Below, one piece after another: positions 36,801 through 47,954 of a stretch of 64,000 nucleotides of DNA. Position numbers and translations under genes: made by a program. Origin of the DNA: Lonicera japonica (lineage: Eukaryota; Streptophyta; Magnoliopsida; Dipsacales; Caprifoliaceae); contig CM038467.1 of the NCBI GenBank assembly GCA_021464415.1, positions 67,089,159-67,153,158 on the forward strand. Reading direction: 5' to 3'. Numbering within the stretch: the stretch's first letter is position 1; each line of letters opens with the position of its first letter. The notes below the pieces were generated by a model. The model did no database searches. It saw nothing but the letters and a program-made list of their open reading frames with translations, and was not told where the DNA came from.

Positions 36801-37327
36801 AGCATATGCACATGTATGCATTGCTTTATCGGTTAAGCCATGATTTATGATTAAACAGTTAATTACGTTTTGTACGTAATATTGTATGTTATATTCCCCT
36901 ACTGAGCTGTGAGGTCACCCTGTTTTATGTAAACAAATTTAGGTATCTAGGAGATGGATAAGACAGAAGAAGCGACTGGGTCGAGAACAAAATAAAGGAC
37001 CTCTAATACTGACTTATTTTTGTTGTATAGGTGTGTATATGGCAAACCACAGCTAGCCTAAGTTATTGTTTACCTTGTAATACATGTTGACTTGGTGTGT
37101 ATGCCTTTCAAATTACATGTAAGAATATAGATGTATATTACACTCATGTTTTATATTATCGCCCATAGCATGAGTATCATGGTTGTTCATTCCATGCTAT
37201 GTGATTTTCTTAGATTTTTTGTTTCATTATTTATTTTAGACCTATTTTAGCTCGTCTAAGGTGGGTTAGTAATGCTCCAAGTCTTAATTATATGGGTTAT
37301 ACTACTAATTAAGGCGGGGGTATTACA
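33895..37327 (+). mobile_element. Tekay/Del-type chromovirus solo LTR, split by a Copia LTR
   Basis: The ends TGTAATACCC and GGGTATTACA are the hallmark of Tekay (Del) LTRs. Flanks ACATT (33890-33894) and ACACT (37328-37332) look like a five-base duplication with one change. No gag or pol is present, so it is a solo LTR formed by recombination. The right arm has CCCCTACTGAGCTGTGAGG, a typical Tekay LTR segment. Copia sequence interrupts it between about 34650 and 36316. Confidence 0.75.
34849..36316 (-). mobile_element. Copia LTR with primer site, minus strand, truncated element
   Basis: Read on the minus strand the LTR runs from TGTTAGAGTGATATAC (36316) to GTCTCTATCA (34849), 1468 bp, and is followed by ATTGGTATTAGAGC, a tRNA-Met primer site. 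About 190 bp of 5' leader continue to roughly 34655 and then stop. It is the same family as the solo LTR at 57518-58989, in opposite orientation. No matching target duplication is found, which fits loss of the rest of the element by deletion. Confidence 0.8.
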
Positions 37328-38398
37328 ACACTTACACATGAACACCTCTTGCTAAAACTATGAGAAAACCTTTCACCAAGGAATAATAAGAATGTTTGAT
37401 AATACACACTAATGAATGATAATTCTATCAAAGTGTTTATATAGATACAAGATGAAACTCAGTTATAGAGTTATAGAGATTCAACCAAAAGATAATATAT
37501 GTCATTTGCTTAGATCAAATGTTCAAGAAAGCTTTGAAATCAATAGGATAATGGCTTTGAAAGATTTTGATATTTGATATTGAAAGAGATAACAAAAGTA
37601 TATTCAAATAAGATCTTTGGAGTATATATAGTTTTGAAAAATATATGGGCGTTTTTGGTTTAATATAGCTGTTTAGATATGAATAAAACATCTCCCTGGA
37701 GACTGTTTCCAATAAGTGACTGATGGGACCAAGATCCAGCTACAGTTGACTGTTGGAGGCAACATGTGCCTATTGGATCCCGATAGGTCTCCTATCCCAC
37801 ACATTTGCACCCTCTTGCCCAACCAACTCTCTTTTTCATTAAATGCTGATATAGCCTTGTACAAAAATAGCTTGTAACCCATGTAAAGTCTAAGTCTGTG
37901 CTGACTTTATTCCTTCGACAAAAACAAGTTTGCTCGTATATTGTTTGAGCTGTTCAATATTACATCTGAAGAACTAAAAGCAAGCCAAGCTACCGAAGTG
38001 ATGCATTAAAGGATTACGTTAAAATAGATGCGGTGAGCATTGGCACTTGAATTTGATTAATTCCTAAGGTGGAGATTAAATAAAATCTAAAACATCAATT
38101 TTTAAATCAAGTTTTTAAGTTTTCAAAGAGTTTTTTAAAAAGCCCTATTCGGATTGATACATGTTTTGGTTGTTAGATTGGTCCGGCATTCAAACCTTTT
38201 CCAAGAATTTTGTTTCCATTAATTCGGACCGATACACATTTGTGTTTCTAGATCGATCCAACATATAAGGGTGGACCAATACACATTTTGTTAATGTGGA
38301 CTGGTACGGCACTTAACCTGGCCTGATAATTTTTTATCGCAAATTTCCTTTTTGAAAAGAAGTTTCCTATTTAGAAAATAATTTTAACTTATACTTTC

Positions 38399-39861
38399 TG
38401 TTGACCTTGTAGGTCTTAATCTTATTTTGATAATAAAAATAACTTAATCATGTGTAGTTTAACATGTTTCTTGATATAAGTTTATAATTCATTTACTTGA
38501 AAAATCAAGAAAAACATGGTCGTTTAAAGGAAGCATGACAAGGATCATTGAATCTCTACCCGATCAAGTCAACAATGCATTGGACTAGACAAGGAAGATC
38601 AATCTCATCATATGCTAGCAATTCAATTCATGAAAATCAAGATAAAAAAATATGCAAAAAGCTTCAAGTGAAAATCAATTGAAGAAACAAATCGAAACAT
38701 TTGAAGGCTCGTTAATTCGACAATTGAGTGAGTGCTTAGGATTTATGTAAAGTTTCTTGATTGATCATTTTTATAGCTAAGTCATGTTCATGCATCATTG
38801 TTAGATTGATTGAAAATAAGCTTGAATTGAATTGCCTTTGAAAACTTCATTCTTACAAAAATCGATTTTCAAAAAAATTCATATTAATTTCAAACAATCA
38901 TATTTTGAGTTTTCCCGAAAATAGGTGTCTTAGGAACATATTTTTGAGGTCCAAAAATTGGGATTTTGGCCTGATGGAAAGTACCCATCAGTCGACTGAT
39001 GGATTATGACATAGTCGACCGATGGATTGTGCTCAGTCGACTGATGCCTCGGAATATAGCCGTTGGACTTTTGATTTTTGCCATTTTTGGAATTAAACTT
39101 TATACCAAACCTCTCAAACAGCTATACCTTCTTTAGGACTATATATTGGACATTTAAGACACATTTTGGCAAGCTTGAACACATACTCAAACTCATCTTT
39201 CATATATTCTTCATATCAAAAAATTCAAGCTTTTGTATTGATCATATCTTTCATCTTTGAGCTAAATCTTTTGATCAATCAAGATAACTCTAATGTGAGC
39301 TTCAATTATATCTATTAAACACTTAAGAGAGTTATTGTTCATTGGTGTGAATCACCAAACAATTTAGAATATTCTTTTGTGATAGGTTAATCTCATAAGA
39401 TAACAAGAAGGTCAATTCTTGTTAAGTGTGGTGATAGGTAAATCTCATAAGTTAGCAAGAAGGTTTTTGTGTAAGTATTGTGAATAGAACAATACTTGTA
39501 AAGTGTGTGAGAAAAATACACTTGTAGCGGTTTGATTTTCACCCAAAAGAAAATCGGTTTTAGTGAAAATTCTCGGGGGTGCTATCCGAGCGTGAACATA
39601 TGGTTTAAACAATTGAACCGCTAGAACAAAACATCATTGGCTCGTTCAGTTTAATTTTTCTAACTCAAGCTCTTTATTTACTTGCAATTATACCTACTCT
39701 CTTATTGCTCTTGGGATTGCTTGTTTGATTTTCTTATTTCACTTTATATAGACTTAGTCAAAGTTTTGTTCTTAAAACTTTACTTAAAACTTTTTAATTT
39801 CGCATTTAGTTTTATAAACCCTATTCACCCCCCCCCCTCTAGGGTTAAAATCCGGCCAAGA
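38399..39861 (+). mobile_element. Solo LTR A, CAGTCGACTG Copia family
   Basis: A 1463-bp LTR beginning TGTTGACCTTGTAGG and ending CCGGCCAAGA, flanked by CTTTC (38394-38398) and CTTTT (39862-39866), a near-perfect duplication. It contains the palindrome CATCAGTCGACTGATG at 38986-39001, two related copies downstream, a TATATATTGG box near 39140 and a C-rich CCCCCCCCCTCTAGGG near the end. Confidence 0.8.
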
Positions 39862-40349
39862 CTTTTAACTATAAATAAATTTTTTTTCTAAAGGGAGTTG
39901 GTTTATATATTTTAATATAAAAAAAAGACGTATAGGGTAAAGAACTTTAACACGTGTTTTTAGAGAGTTTTTCACATCTTAGAGAGATCAAAACCTTAAA
40001 ACCTAAAATCTGTCTTAGCTTTTTTATTCATGCCAAGCAAGTGTTCTTTCTTTAAAGAACAAATCAAATCCCAAAGTGTGTGATTCGTAAAAAGAGTTAA
40101 AGAACGGTATGATACAGTGGCAAGTGATTCGTTGTGAACTTGTTCGTGCTATTTGGATAGGAGAAATATACGCGTAGAAGGTGGAGACTTTTGCAGGCGG
40201 CTTGTGGGATTCAAGTTTTGTAAGTCTCTGCGATTTGAGATTAATCAAGTCTATAAACTTTTGTACATATTGTAGATTGCTGAGGACTAGTCCTGCACTA
40301 TAGGGATACCTCGCTAATTCTGGTGTTTGCTTATTTGTTTAATTGCTTT

Positions 40350-41811
40350 TGTTAACCTAGAAAATCTTAATCTTATTTTGATAATAACAATAAATCAATC
40401 ATGTGTAATTTAACATGTGTGTTGAAGTTATTATAGCCATATTTCAATGATCATCATTCGTAGACCAAAACCGATCAATCCAAACCGAGATCATTCCTCT
40501 ACAAGCGTTGGACTAGACATGGAATATCAATCTCATCACAATGCTATTCATGAAGATCAAGATCAAGGATCACATGCAAAAACTTTAAGACAAAAGCTTC
40601 AAGACAAAAGCTTCAAGTGAAGATCAAATTGAAGAAACAAATCGAAGTATTCAAAGACTCGTACATTCGATATTTAAGTGAGTGCTCAGGGTTTATGTAA
40701 ATTTTCTTATTTGATTATTTATATAGCATTCTTAGATTAATTAAAACAAAGTTGAATCAAAATCATTTCAAAAAATCATTCTTACAAATACCGGTTCTAA
40801 AATAAATTCATATTAAATTCAAACGATCATATTTTGAGTTTTCCTGAAAATAGGTGTCTTAGGAACTTATTTTTGAGGTCCCCAAAGCATTAAAATTGAT
40901 TTTAGAGTTTATATGCAAAAGTGCAAAAATTGGGATTTTTGGCCTTTTGGCGTGATGGACAACAGCAGGGTCCATCAGTCGACTGATGAGCTTTGCTTAG
41001 TCGACTGATGGCCCAGAATATAGCCGTTGGATTTCTAATTTTTTACCATTTTTGGTACCAAACTTCTACCAAACCTCAAAAACGGCTATATCACGCTTGC
41101 GACTATATATACACTATCTAAGACACATTTTGCAAACCTTGAATCATTCTTATACTTTATTCTTCATCTATTTTCATCATTCAAAGATCCAAGAATTATT
41201 TTGATCAATCATTAATTATTTGAGCTATAAATCTTGATCAAATAAGATAACTCTAGTGTGAGTTTCAAATTGTATCTATCAAACACTTAAGAGTTATTTT
41301 TCATTAGTGTGATTCACCAAACAATTTGTATTCATTTGTGAGAGGTAAATCTCATAGAAAAATAAGAAGGTAAATTCTTGTTTAGTATTTGTGAGAGGTA
41401 AATCTCACAAATTAGCAAGAGAGAGATTATTGTGGGAATATTGTGGAAAAGCAATATTTGTAAGAGTGCGTGAGACAACAACACTTGTAGAGGTTTGATC
41501 TTCACCCAGAAGGAGATTGGGATTAGTGGAAATTCTCGGAGAACTAACCGAGCGCAGAAGTAGGGTCTAACAAACCGAACCATGTGGACAAAAAGTCTTG
41601 GCCTTCGATTGGTTTAATTTTTCTAACTCAAGCTCTTCATTTACTTGCTATATTTATTATTGCTTGTTTTGAGATTGGTTGGCTTACATTCCTTGATTTA
41701 TTTGTTTAGTAAATTTGTTTTGCTTAAATCTTTTTAGAAAAGTTTTTAATTCTGCATTAAGTTTTTTAAAACCTTATTCACCCCTCCTCTAGGGTTGTTT
41801 TCCGACCAACA
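40350..41811 (+). mobile_element. Solo LTR B, CAGTCGACTG Copia family
   Basis: A 1462-bp LTR beginning TGTTAACCTAG and ending CCGACCAACA, flanked by GCTTT (40345-40349) and ACTTT (41812-41816). It is collinear with solo LTR A, with the palindrome at 40973-40988, a second CGACTGATGG copy at about 41010, and a TATATATACACT box near 41104. Confidence 0.8.
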
Positions 41812-42646
41812 ACTTTATTAATTGTTGTATGTTAAAAAAGATTAAATAGATTTTCAGTAGTTAAAATCCATGTAATTCTAAGTTTACTTTTTAATTTAAT
41901 TAAAATTTGTTTTAAAAAATTCAACCACCAAATAACAAACCTAGGGTTAATTATTTTGCTTCCGCACGCGCATACTTTGACTTTTTTACTTGTTATCAGA
42001 GTTGGTTACCTTAAGTTGTTAGGGTTAGGTCATAACCTAGGTTTGCGTTGTTTTTGCTTTGTTTTGTTTCTTGTCTTTGTTTGTTTATTATGGATAAAGA
42101 TCAAATATCTATTGTTCATATTCTGGATGGTTCAAATTATTCATACTGGAAAGTTATAATGCGAATTTTATTAAAATTTAAAGATGAATATGTATGGCTT
42201 GCAGTAGTGAATGGTTGGAAAGCACCCACCACAAGTACCACAATTGAGAATGTCATTAAAATTGATATCAAACCTCTTGAATCGTGGACTGCTGGAGAAT
42301 TACAATTGGCTAAGTGGAACTCTAAAGGGCTAAATTTAATTAAAGTCATGTAACAAAGGATGAATTTAAAAAGATTGCCGCGTGTGAGACTTTAAAATAG
42401 GCGTAGAAAATCTTAGAGGTGGTTTATGAAGGTACAAACATTGTCAAAAATCATAAAATTTAGTGTTTAACTTTAGAATTTGAAACAATTAGAATGAAAG
42501 ACAGTGAAACCATCATAGAGTTCCATAATAGGCTTAAAAGATATAGTTAATTCTCTTTACAATCTGAAAGAAATAATTCCTGAACATATAATTGTAAAGA
42601 AAATTCTAAGATCTTTACCATACCGATTCATTCCCAAAATTACTAG

Positions 42647-43560
42647 TGTTGGTGCTAAGAACTGGGATGGGTATTTTAGACCACACAGTCAAAAGGTTAT
42701 GACAAATAATTGGAACAGTAAAGGTAAAGGTGCTGAATTTAAGTGAGTCAAGGATTTATAGAGGAGGTTGGCCTCGTATAAAGATACAGGTTAGTCCTCC
42801 CCTCTAGGATGAAGCCAGGAGCTCGGTTTGCCTTGTATTGATAGTAAACTAACAAGTGTTACAAACTCACGAAAGTCTCTCTAGCTATTCTATTTTCTCA
42901 ATATTACGATAAGAGGAAAGCTGAGCTAACAACAGTTTAGTCTCTTTAATTGAGGAGCCCTGAAGTAAGCTACCGAGATCTGCTTCTGTCTTTTTGTGCC
43001 TATTTGTGGTGTGTTTTTTTGTCTCTCTCTAATTCTTCCCAATTGAAACTTGATGATCACTTGGTTGTTGGGAGAAGTAAATGTTTCTTATATATATATG
43101 ACTGGAGGAGACGTGTGGCCAGAGCTCCCAGAGCAGGTCTGGGGCCATGCTTCGACCAGTATAAACTTTGACCTTGCTTCTCCATGATTTTCAGTGCATT
43201 AAATGCAGTTGGTGTGCATTTAATGAAGGTGGGGGAAGTTCAGCGCACTTTATAGAGTATGTGACAGTCGTTCATGCCTTCGTTAACCACTATGGCAGGG
43301 TGGTTAGGCGAGAGAGAAAGAGAGAGATATAGAGCTTTGGAGCTCGTTGAAAGAGCTCCGGGGCTCGAGCCTCATAATTTATCTTACGTAATTGACCTTT
43401 GAGCAGGTAATCATCCCTCGAGGGGCTCTATCTTTTTTACAAAGTCATAATAGGGCTCCTCCGAGCTCCTTGTACAGAAACATACACGATAGCTGACGCG
43501 GACGGCCACATGTCAGCTCGAGGTTGGCGGGATAAATTGAATTAATAATTTACACCATCA
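42647..43560 (-). repeat. 3' LTR of the Tat element
   Basis: A 914-bp LTR; on the plus strand it begins TGTTGGTGCTAAGAACTGGG and ends ACACCATCA. It is adjacent to the polypurine tract at 43561. Confidence 0.9.
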
Positions 43561-43573
43561 ATTGCCCCCTATC
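43561..43573 (-). other. Tat polypurine tract
   Basis: Read on the minus strand GATAGGGGGCAAT directly precedes the 3' LTR start TGATGGTG, the position expected for the plus-strand primer. Confidence 0.75.
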
Positions 43574-44142
43574 ATTGACATTCAGCTTAAAGTAGCTGAT
43601 TGGCGAGGATAATAACTCTTTCTTGGTTTGTTTGGAAGAATTTTTTAGATCTGTTTGATGAGTGACGTGCACTGGGCTCCTAGGGGAGGTCAGATTCGGT
43701 ATTCACATCAGATTTGGTGGATACCCCAAATATAAGAATCTCTGACCTAGCTTGAGGACCTGCATTTTAACCCTGAGCTCTTTGATGTGACCGTTATTGC
43801 TTAATAAGGTCGTGTACAGTGGTTCTATATTCCTTGGAGAATGTGTAAGCGTGTGGCAGTGGGTTCGCGAGTGGACAGTTGAGGCTTTTGAAAAAACACT
43901 TGGTTTCTCCTACACAGCTTTTAAAACTCTCCTGCCTTAGAGAAAAATTTTCTCTACTTTCTACTTCTTCTCTGCTTGAACCTTAGGCACTTTAGAGCCC
44001 TCGAAGCCTTCAATCACCATATTTTCTATTACCTTGGCTTACAAACCCCCTTCAAAAGGTTTTCGAGCGTTTCTTTGGAGACCTTCATCAAGCTCATTCC
44101 CCATTTCGCACCTTCTTTTCCTCTTCACACCTTAGCGATTCT

Positions 44143-46862
44143 GATGGAGCACTTCACCAGCCAGACCCAAGGTCAAGGGGTCCCTTCCAACACAGAGCAG
44201 GGTTCTTCAGCGGGAAATGTACCAAACCCCATTTCTGACGTGAGGTCCATTAAGATTTTAGATAGCGAGGGAGAGTTGGTTCGCGTCTGCCTCCTTCTTT
44301 GTGTGTCCAACGACTTAAAGGCCATCGAGAAATATTTATAATATCTCACCCTCTGGCCAGCTTCCGTATCACTTCGACCTTCTCTGCCCCTGACATTCCA
44401 ATCTTCAAGGGGGCGTACTAGATCCTTGATTCAGTCAGGATAAGGGCTCTAGGTCCAGAGGAGAGAGCCTGCTATTACAAACCTAGAGAGGTCTGCTTTT
44501 ATGAGGCCGCCTTTATACATGGGCTGAGGTTCCCTATAGATGATCATGAATGGGAGTTATTGGCGACTATGGACCTCGCGCCCACACAAGTTAGCCCCAA
44601 TATGTGGTCCTGTCTGATAGGATCGAGCTAATCTTCAGGGCTATCTCCGCTGGTGGTCACGACATCACCATTGAGGAGTTCATCTCCCTTTTTCAGGCCA
44701 AGGATAGCGGCGAAAAAAGCAAGGGTGTCTTTAACTGCCCCACAAGGTCAGGGGCTTAAAAGATCATATACGGCCTCCCTGACAGCATTCTTAATTGGAA
44801 GAAGTGATTTTTCTTTGTCCCAAGGGAAGACTGGGAGCATGACTCGAGTGTCCCAGCATTCACGACCTCAAGCGCTGGCTCTCCGCCAAATTCTGTTAGT
44901 AAGTTCCTTTTTCAGTGCCGAATAAGCTTGATTATGCATTTTAAGCTAAAGTTTCTTACCTCCTCTCCTTGTTTCATATTTCGCAGTTAAAGAGAAAAAG
45001 CCCATCCAAGTGAAGACGTCTTGGATGGAGGACGCCAAGGACTTCTTACTCAAGCACTACGCCGATATTGTAGCTCCCAGAATGCTGTGGAGGTATGGCC
45101 TAGGCCCCAGGCCCATCAACACAGAGCCCACTGTCCTTATCGTGGAGGACCTTCCTCCTTTGGACGTGCTCTTGTCCTCCGAACGGAATGATCTAAGGCT
45201 CCATGCCTCAAAAGTCACTCAGAAGGGAAGTTGCGACCAGGTTCCTGGATTTGAGGTCCCACAAGAGGGCGGTCAAGGTGAAGTCCAGCCTGACTCCCCT
45301 GGGGATAGGGCCTTAACTGTGGTGCCCAAGAGAAGTGAGTATTTAATCTGTCTTCCTTCTTTTTCATATAACTCCGATTACAGCCTTTGTTTCTTGTTGG
45401 CTCTAACATTCTCTCTTTTTTTTCCCAGCCCTGGTCTTTAGAGTGAATACCAAGAAGACAACCAAGAGGTGGACTACGCTAGCCAGGAGTTTGCCTCTAT
45501 CGAAGAGGTTTAAGAGGCCTAATAGAGTTGGGGATGCTATTTTGAAGCTGGCCAAGGTCTCCCAGCCAGCCCCAACGGTCATTGCTAGGCCTATCAGCCC
45601 TCCACCAGAGAATGCATAGAGTTGGGTGGAGCTTATGAACGCCCCTTTGGAAGACCTCCATCCCCTCAACCCTGAGAAGATGACCCTAGAGAGAAAAGAG
45701 GTTTCATAGGGCAGAGCCCCCAGTCCTGCTGCTAAGAGCCTCGTAGGTGTTGAAGAGCTTGGGGTGGAGAAAGAAAAGGTAGTGATAACTGGGGCCTAGG
45801 ATGCCCCCGAGAAAACTTTCAGACCTGGGTGAACTGATGAAGGCACACTTAATCCCAGCACCCAGGGTAGCTCTACCTTCTTCGTGCTGGGCTACTCTCT
45901 CCTCCCTTGTCGAAAAAGGCACTGGAGTAAGCAAGGGAATGGGGAACGAGCTCGTTAGCTAGCTCGTTTTGCCTTCATATGAGTCATGTATTTGTACTAT
46001 CGCTTTAGGCTCCATTCTTTAAGTTCTTCAAATGTAATTTTTCTCTTTTATTTTTTCGCAGGCCATGAATATCTTTTTCTCAACCCTCCACTTGGCTGAG
46101 GAGGGTTCCAGCACCGTGGCCAACTCGGCTCTTCAGGAGGAACTCATTAGGACACATAATGAGCTCTACATTGCCAAGAGTGACCTGGAGATAGCTGACA
46201 ACGACAAGAGGGTCATGCTGGACCAGTTGAACAATGTCCTGTCAGAGACAGAAGGTCTAAAGAGCAAGGTGGACAGCTTCAACGACATGTTCAGCCGATT
46301 GGAGCGTTAGTACACAAATTTTTCCCAGGAATACGAGGCCAAAAAACAAGAGGCCTTCAACTTCAAGTCAGAGCTGACCCAAGTCAGGAGGGAGCTTCAT
46401 AATGCTGGGCTCACGTTGGAGAAGAGCCAAGAGACAGCTTATTTGGAGTGTAAGGGCAGAGAGGGTGGTGAGAAGGTACTGAAAAATGCCCAGGCTCAGT
46501 TGATGGCTAAGGAGCTCGAGTTGAGGGGGCTAAAGGAGTCTGTCCCAGCATTGAAGTCCTAAGCCGTCGAAGAGTTCTGTGCCATGGAGGGTCCTTTGCT
46601 GATGATCTCAAATTCCTTCGTCACCGGCTTCTATAAGTGCAAAGAGTTAGCTTTGCAAAGGCCTAAGGAGCTCGAGAATCTGGAGGTACCTTCTGAGATT
46701 GAAGCAACTCCTGAGCTAGAGGCCAAAATAGCCGCGATGAGAGGTGATGCCCTGGCCGTCCTGTAACTGATTTGGGCTAAAAAACCTGATGTGTTGACCA
46801 AGTAGGAGACCGGCGAGCCTTCCACTTCAAGGTCTGGCGCAAGAGCTGGTGATGACGAGTAG
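44143..46862 (+). pseudogene. Antisense gene of the Tat element (Transposase_28/plant-mobile-domain-like plus coiled coil)
   Basis: Opposite in strand to gag-pol, between integrase and the 3' LTR. A four-exon model is visible: 44143-44898, 44987-45334, 45429-45926, 46062-46862, with introns of 88, 94 and 135 bp that start GTAAGT, GTGAGT or GTAAGC and end CGCAG or CCCAG. Exon 1 begins MEHFTSQTQGQG and, after a frameshift, has CFYEAAFIHGLRFPIDDHEW, IIYGLPDSILNWKK and FFFVPREDWEHDS, the pattern of the so-called putative gypsy-type transposon domain. Exon 4 is heptad-rich (ELIRTHNELYIAKSDLEIAD and similar to about 46560). It ends GDDE-stop at 46862, 60 bp before an AATAAA signal. In-frame stops near 44341, 45617, 45708, 46308, 46561 and 46766 make this copy dead. 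Known: antisense extra ORFs occur in Grande, Retand and other Tat elements; their function is unknown. Confidence 0.75.
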
Positions 46863-46921
46863 TTTTGATAGGTCTCCTCTTTGTATAGAAGTATAGGACC
46901 CATATAACTTCTCTTTTCATC

Positions 46922-46927
46922 AATAAA
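46922..46927 (+). terminator. Poly(A) signal AATAAA of the antisense gene
   Basis: AATAAA lies 60 bp after the last stop codon of the antisense gene, in the same orientation and followed by T-rich sequence, as in plant 3' ends. Confidence 0.55.
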
Positions 46928-47317
46928 ATGAATTATTTTTGTCAGTTTTGCTTTATTTTGCTTTAATTCTTGTTTATACTTTTATCTAAGTTGTTTATGT
47001 GAGATGTAACAGATGTAGTAATGAGCCCTATAAGTACTCTAATGCCCCCACAATATAGATAAACGAAATTTAGCAAGATAAATATCATGCCTTAAGGGAG
47101 GTCTTACAAGAAATTCATAAGAGGTGAAATACCTGTATGATGATATCAATCTTTTGAAGGCCATTGGTATGAAAAGGGAAATTTGTTGTTTTTCTTTAAG
47201 TCTTGAGTAGAATCATGCCCCCGTCTAACTTAGGCAAATTTTGACGAATTTTTCCATTTATTACCAGGCCACTTTAGTTTGGTCAACTGACCTTTTTGCA
47301 AGAGATTTTTTAAAACA

Positions 47318-47880
47318 GAGTGCAAATGTGCTTCTGGCGAGCTGAACATTTACTAAATTGACCTTTTTGTGAAAGATTTTTTTTTAAAAAAAAAACATAG
47401 TGCAAGTGTGCTTCTGGCGAGATGAACACTTACTAAACCGACCTCTTTGTGAGAGTTTTTTTTAAAAAAAATAGAGTGCAAGTGTGCTTTTGGCGAGCTC
47501 AACACTTACTAAACTGACCTCTTTGTGATAGGTTTTTTTTTTAAAAAAAAGAGTGCAAATGTGCTTCTGGCGAGCTGAACACATACTAAACCGACCTCTT
47601 TTTGAGAGTTTTTTTTTTAAAAAAAAAAACAGAGTGCAAGTGTGCTTCTGTCGAGCTGAATACTTAAAAAACAGAGTGCAAATGTGCTTCTGGCGAGCTG
47701 AACACTTATTAAATTGACCTCTTTGTGAGAGATTTTTTTTAAACAGAGTGCAAGTGTACTTCTAGGGAGCTGAACACTTACTAAACTGACCTCTTTGTGA
47801 GAGGTTTTTTTTTAAAAAAAAAACAGAGTGCAATTGTGCTTCTAGGGAGCTGAACACTTACTAAACTGAGTGCAAGTTAC
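47318..47880. repeat. Eight-copy tandem array in the Tat 3' region
   Basis: Units starting TGCAAGTGTGCTTCTGGCGA occur at 47321, 47401, 47477, 47553, 47636, 47677, 47748 and 47830. Most are 71-83 bp; one is about 41 bp. Each full unit also has GAACACTTACTAAACTGACC and a T-run followed by an A-run, a perfect short palindrome that varies in length. Tandem repeats in the 3' untranslated region are known for Tat/Ogre elements. Confidence 0.9.
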
Positions 47881-47954
47881 AAGTAACAAAGTATCAAATA
47901 AAATATTCCATATACATTCTTTTGGATGAAACTATTACAAAAAAATACAAACTG

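Larger units (their letters stand above)
33624..37880 (-). mobile_element. Minus-strand LTR remnant of the CAGTCGACTG Copia family, split by a Tekay solo LTR
   Basis: Minus-strand sequence of 37880-37328 followed by 33894-33624 resembles the second half of the LTRs at 38399 and 40350: a promoter-like TATATATACTCC, a leader with GTGTGTATTATCAAAC, then TTGATCTTCACC and a terminal AACCCAACA. The 5' part of the LTR is missing. It directly abuts the Athila right end through ATGAG. Confidence 0.6.
37882..41988 (+). repeat. 5' LTR of the SIRE-like element with two solo LTRs inside
   Basis: LTR sequence occupies 37882-38398, 39862-40349 and 41812 to about 41988. The first 90 bp match the 3' LTR start at 59089. 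The middle part has a TATA-like TTTATATATTTTA (about 39900), and GGTGGAGACTTTTGCAGGCG near 40180. The right end is placed just before the primer site TGTTATCAGAG and is approximate. Confidence 0.6.

Noticed and set aside
47318..47880. CRISPR-like regular repeats
   Set aside because: This is a eukaryotic genome, the repeats are directly adjacent with no unique spacers, and they lie in a retrotransposon 3' region.
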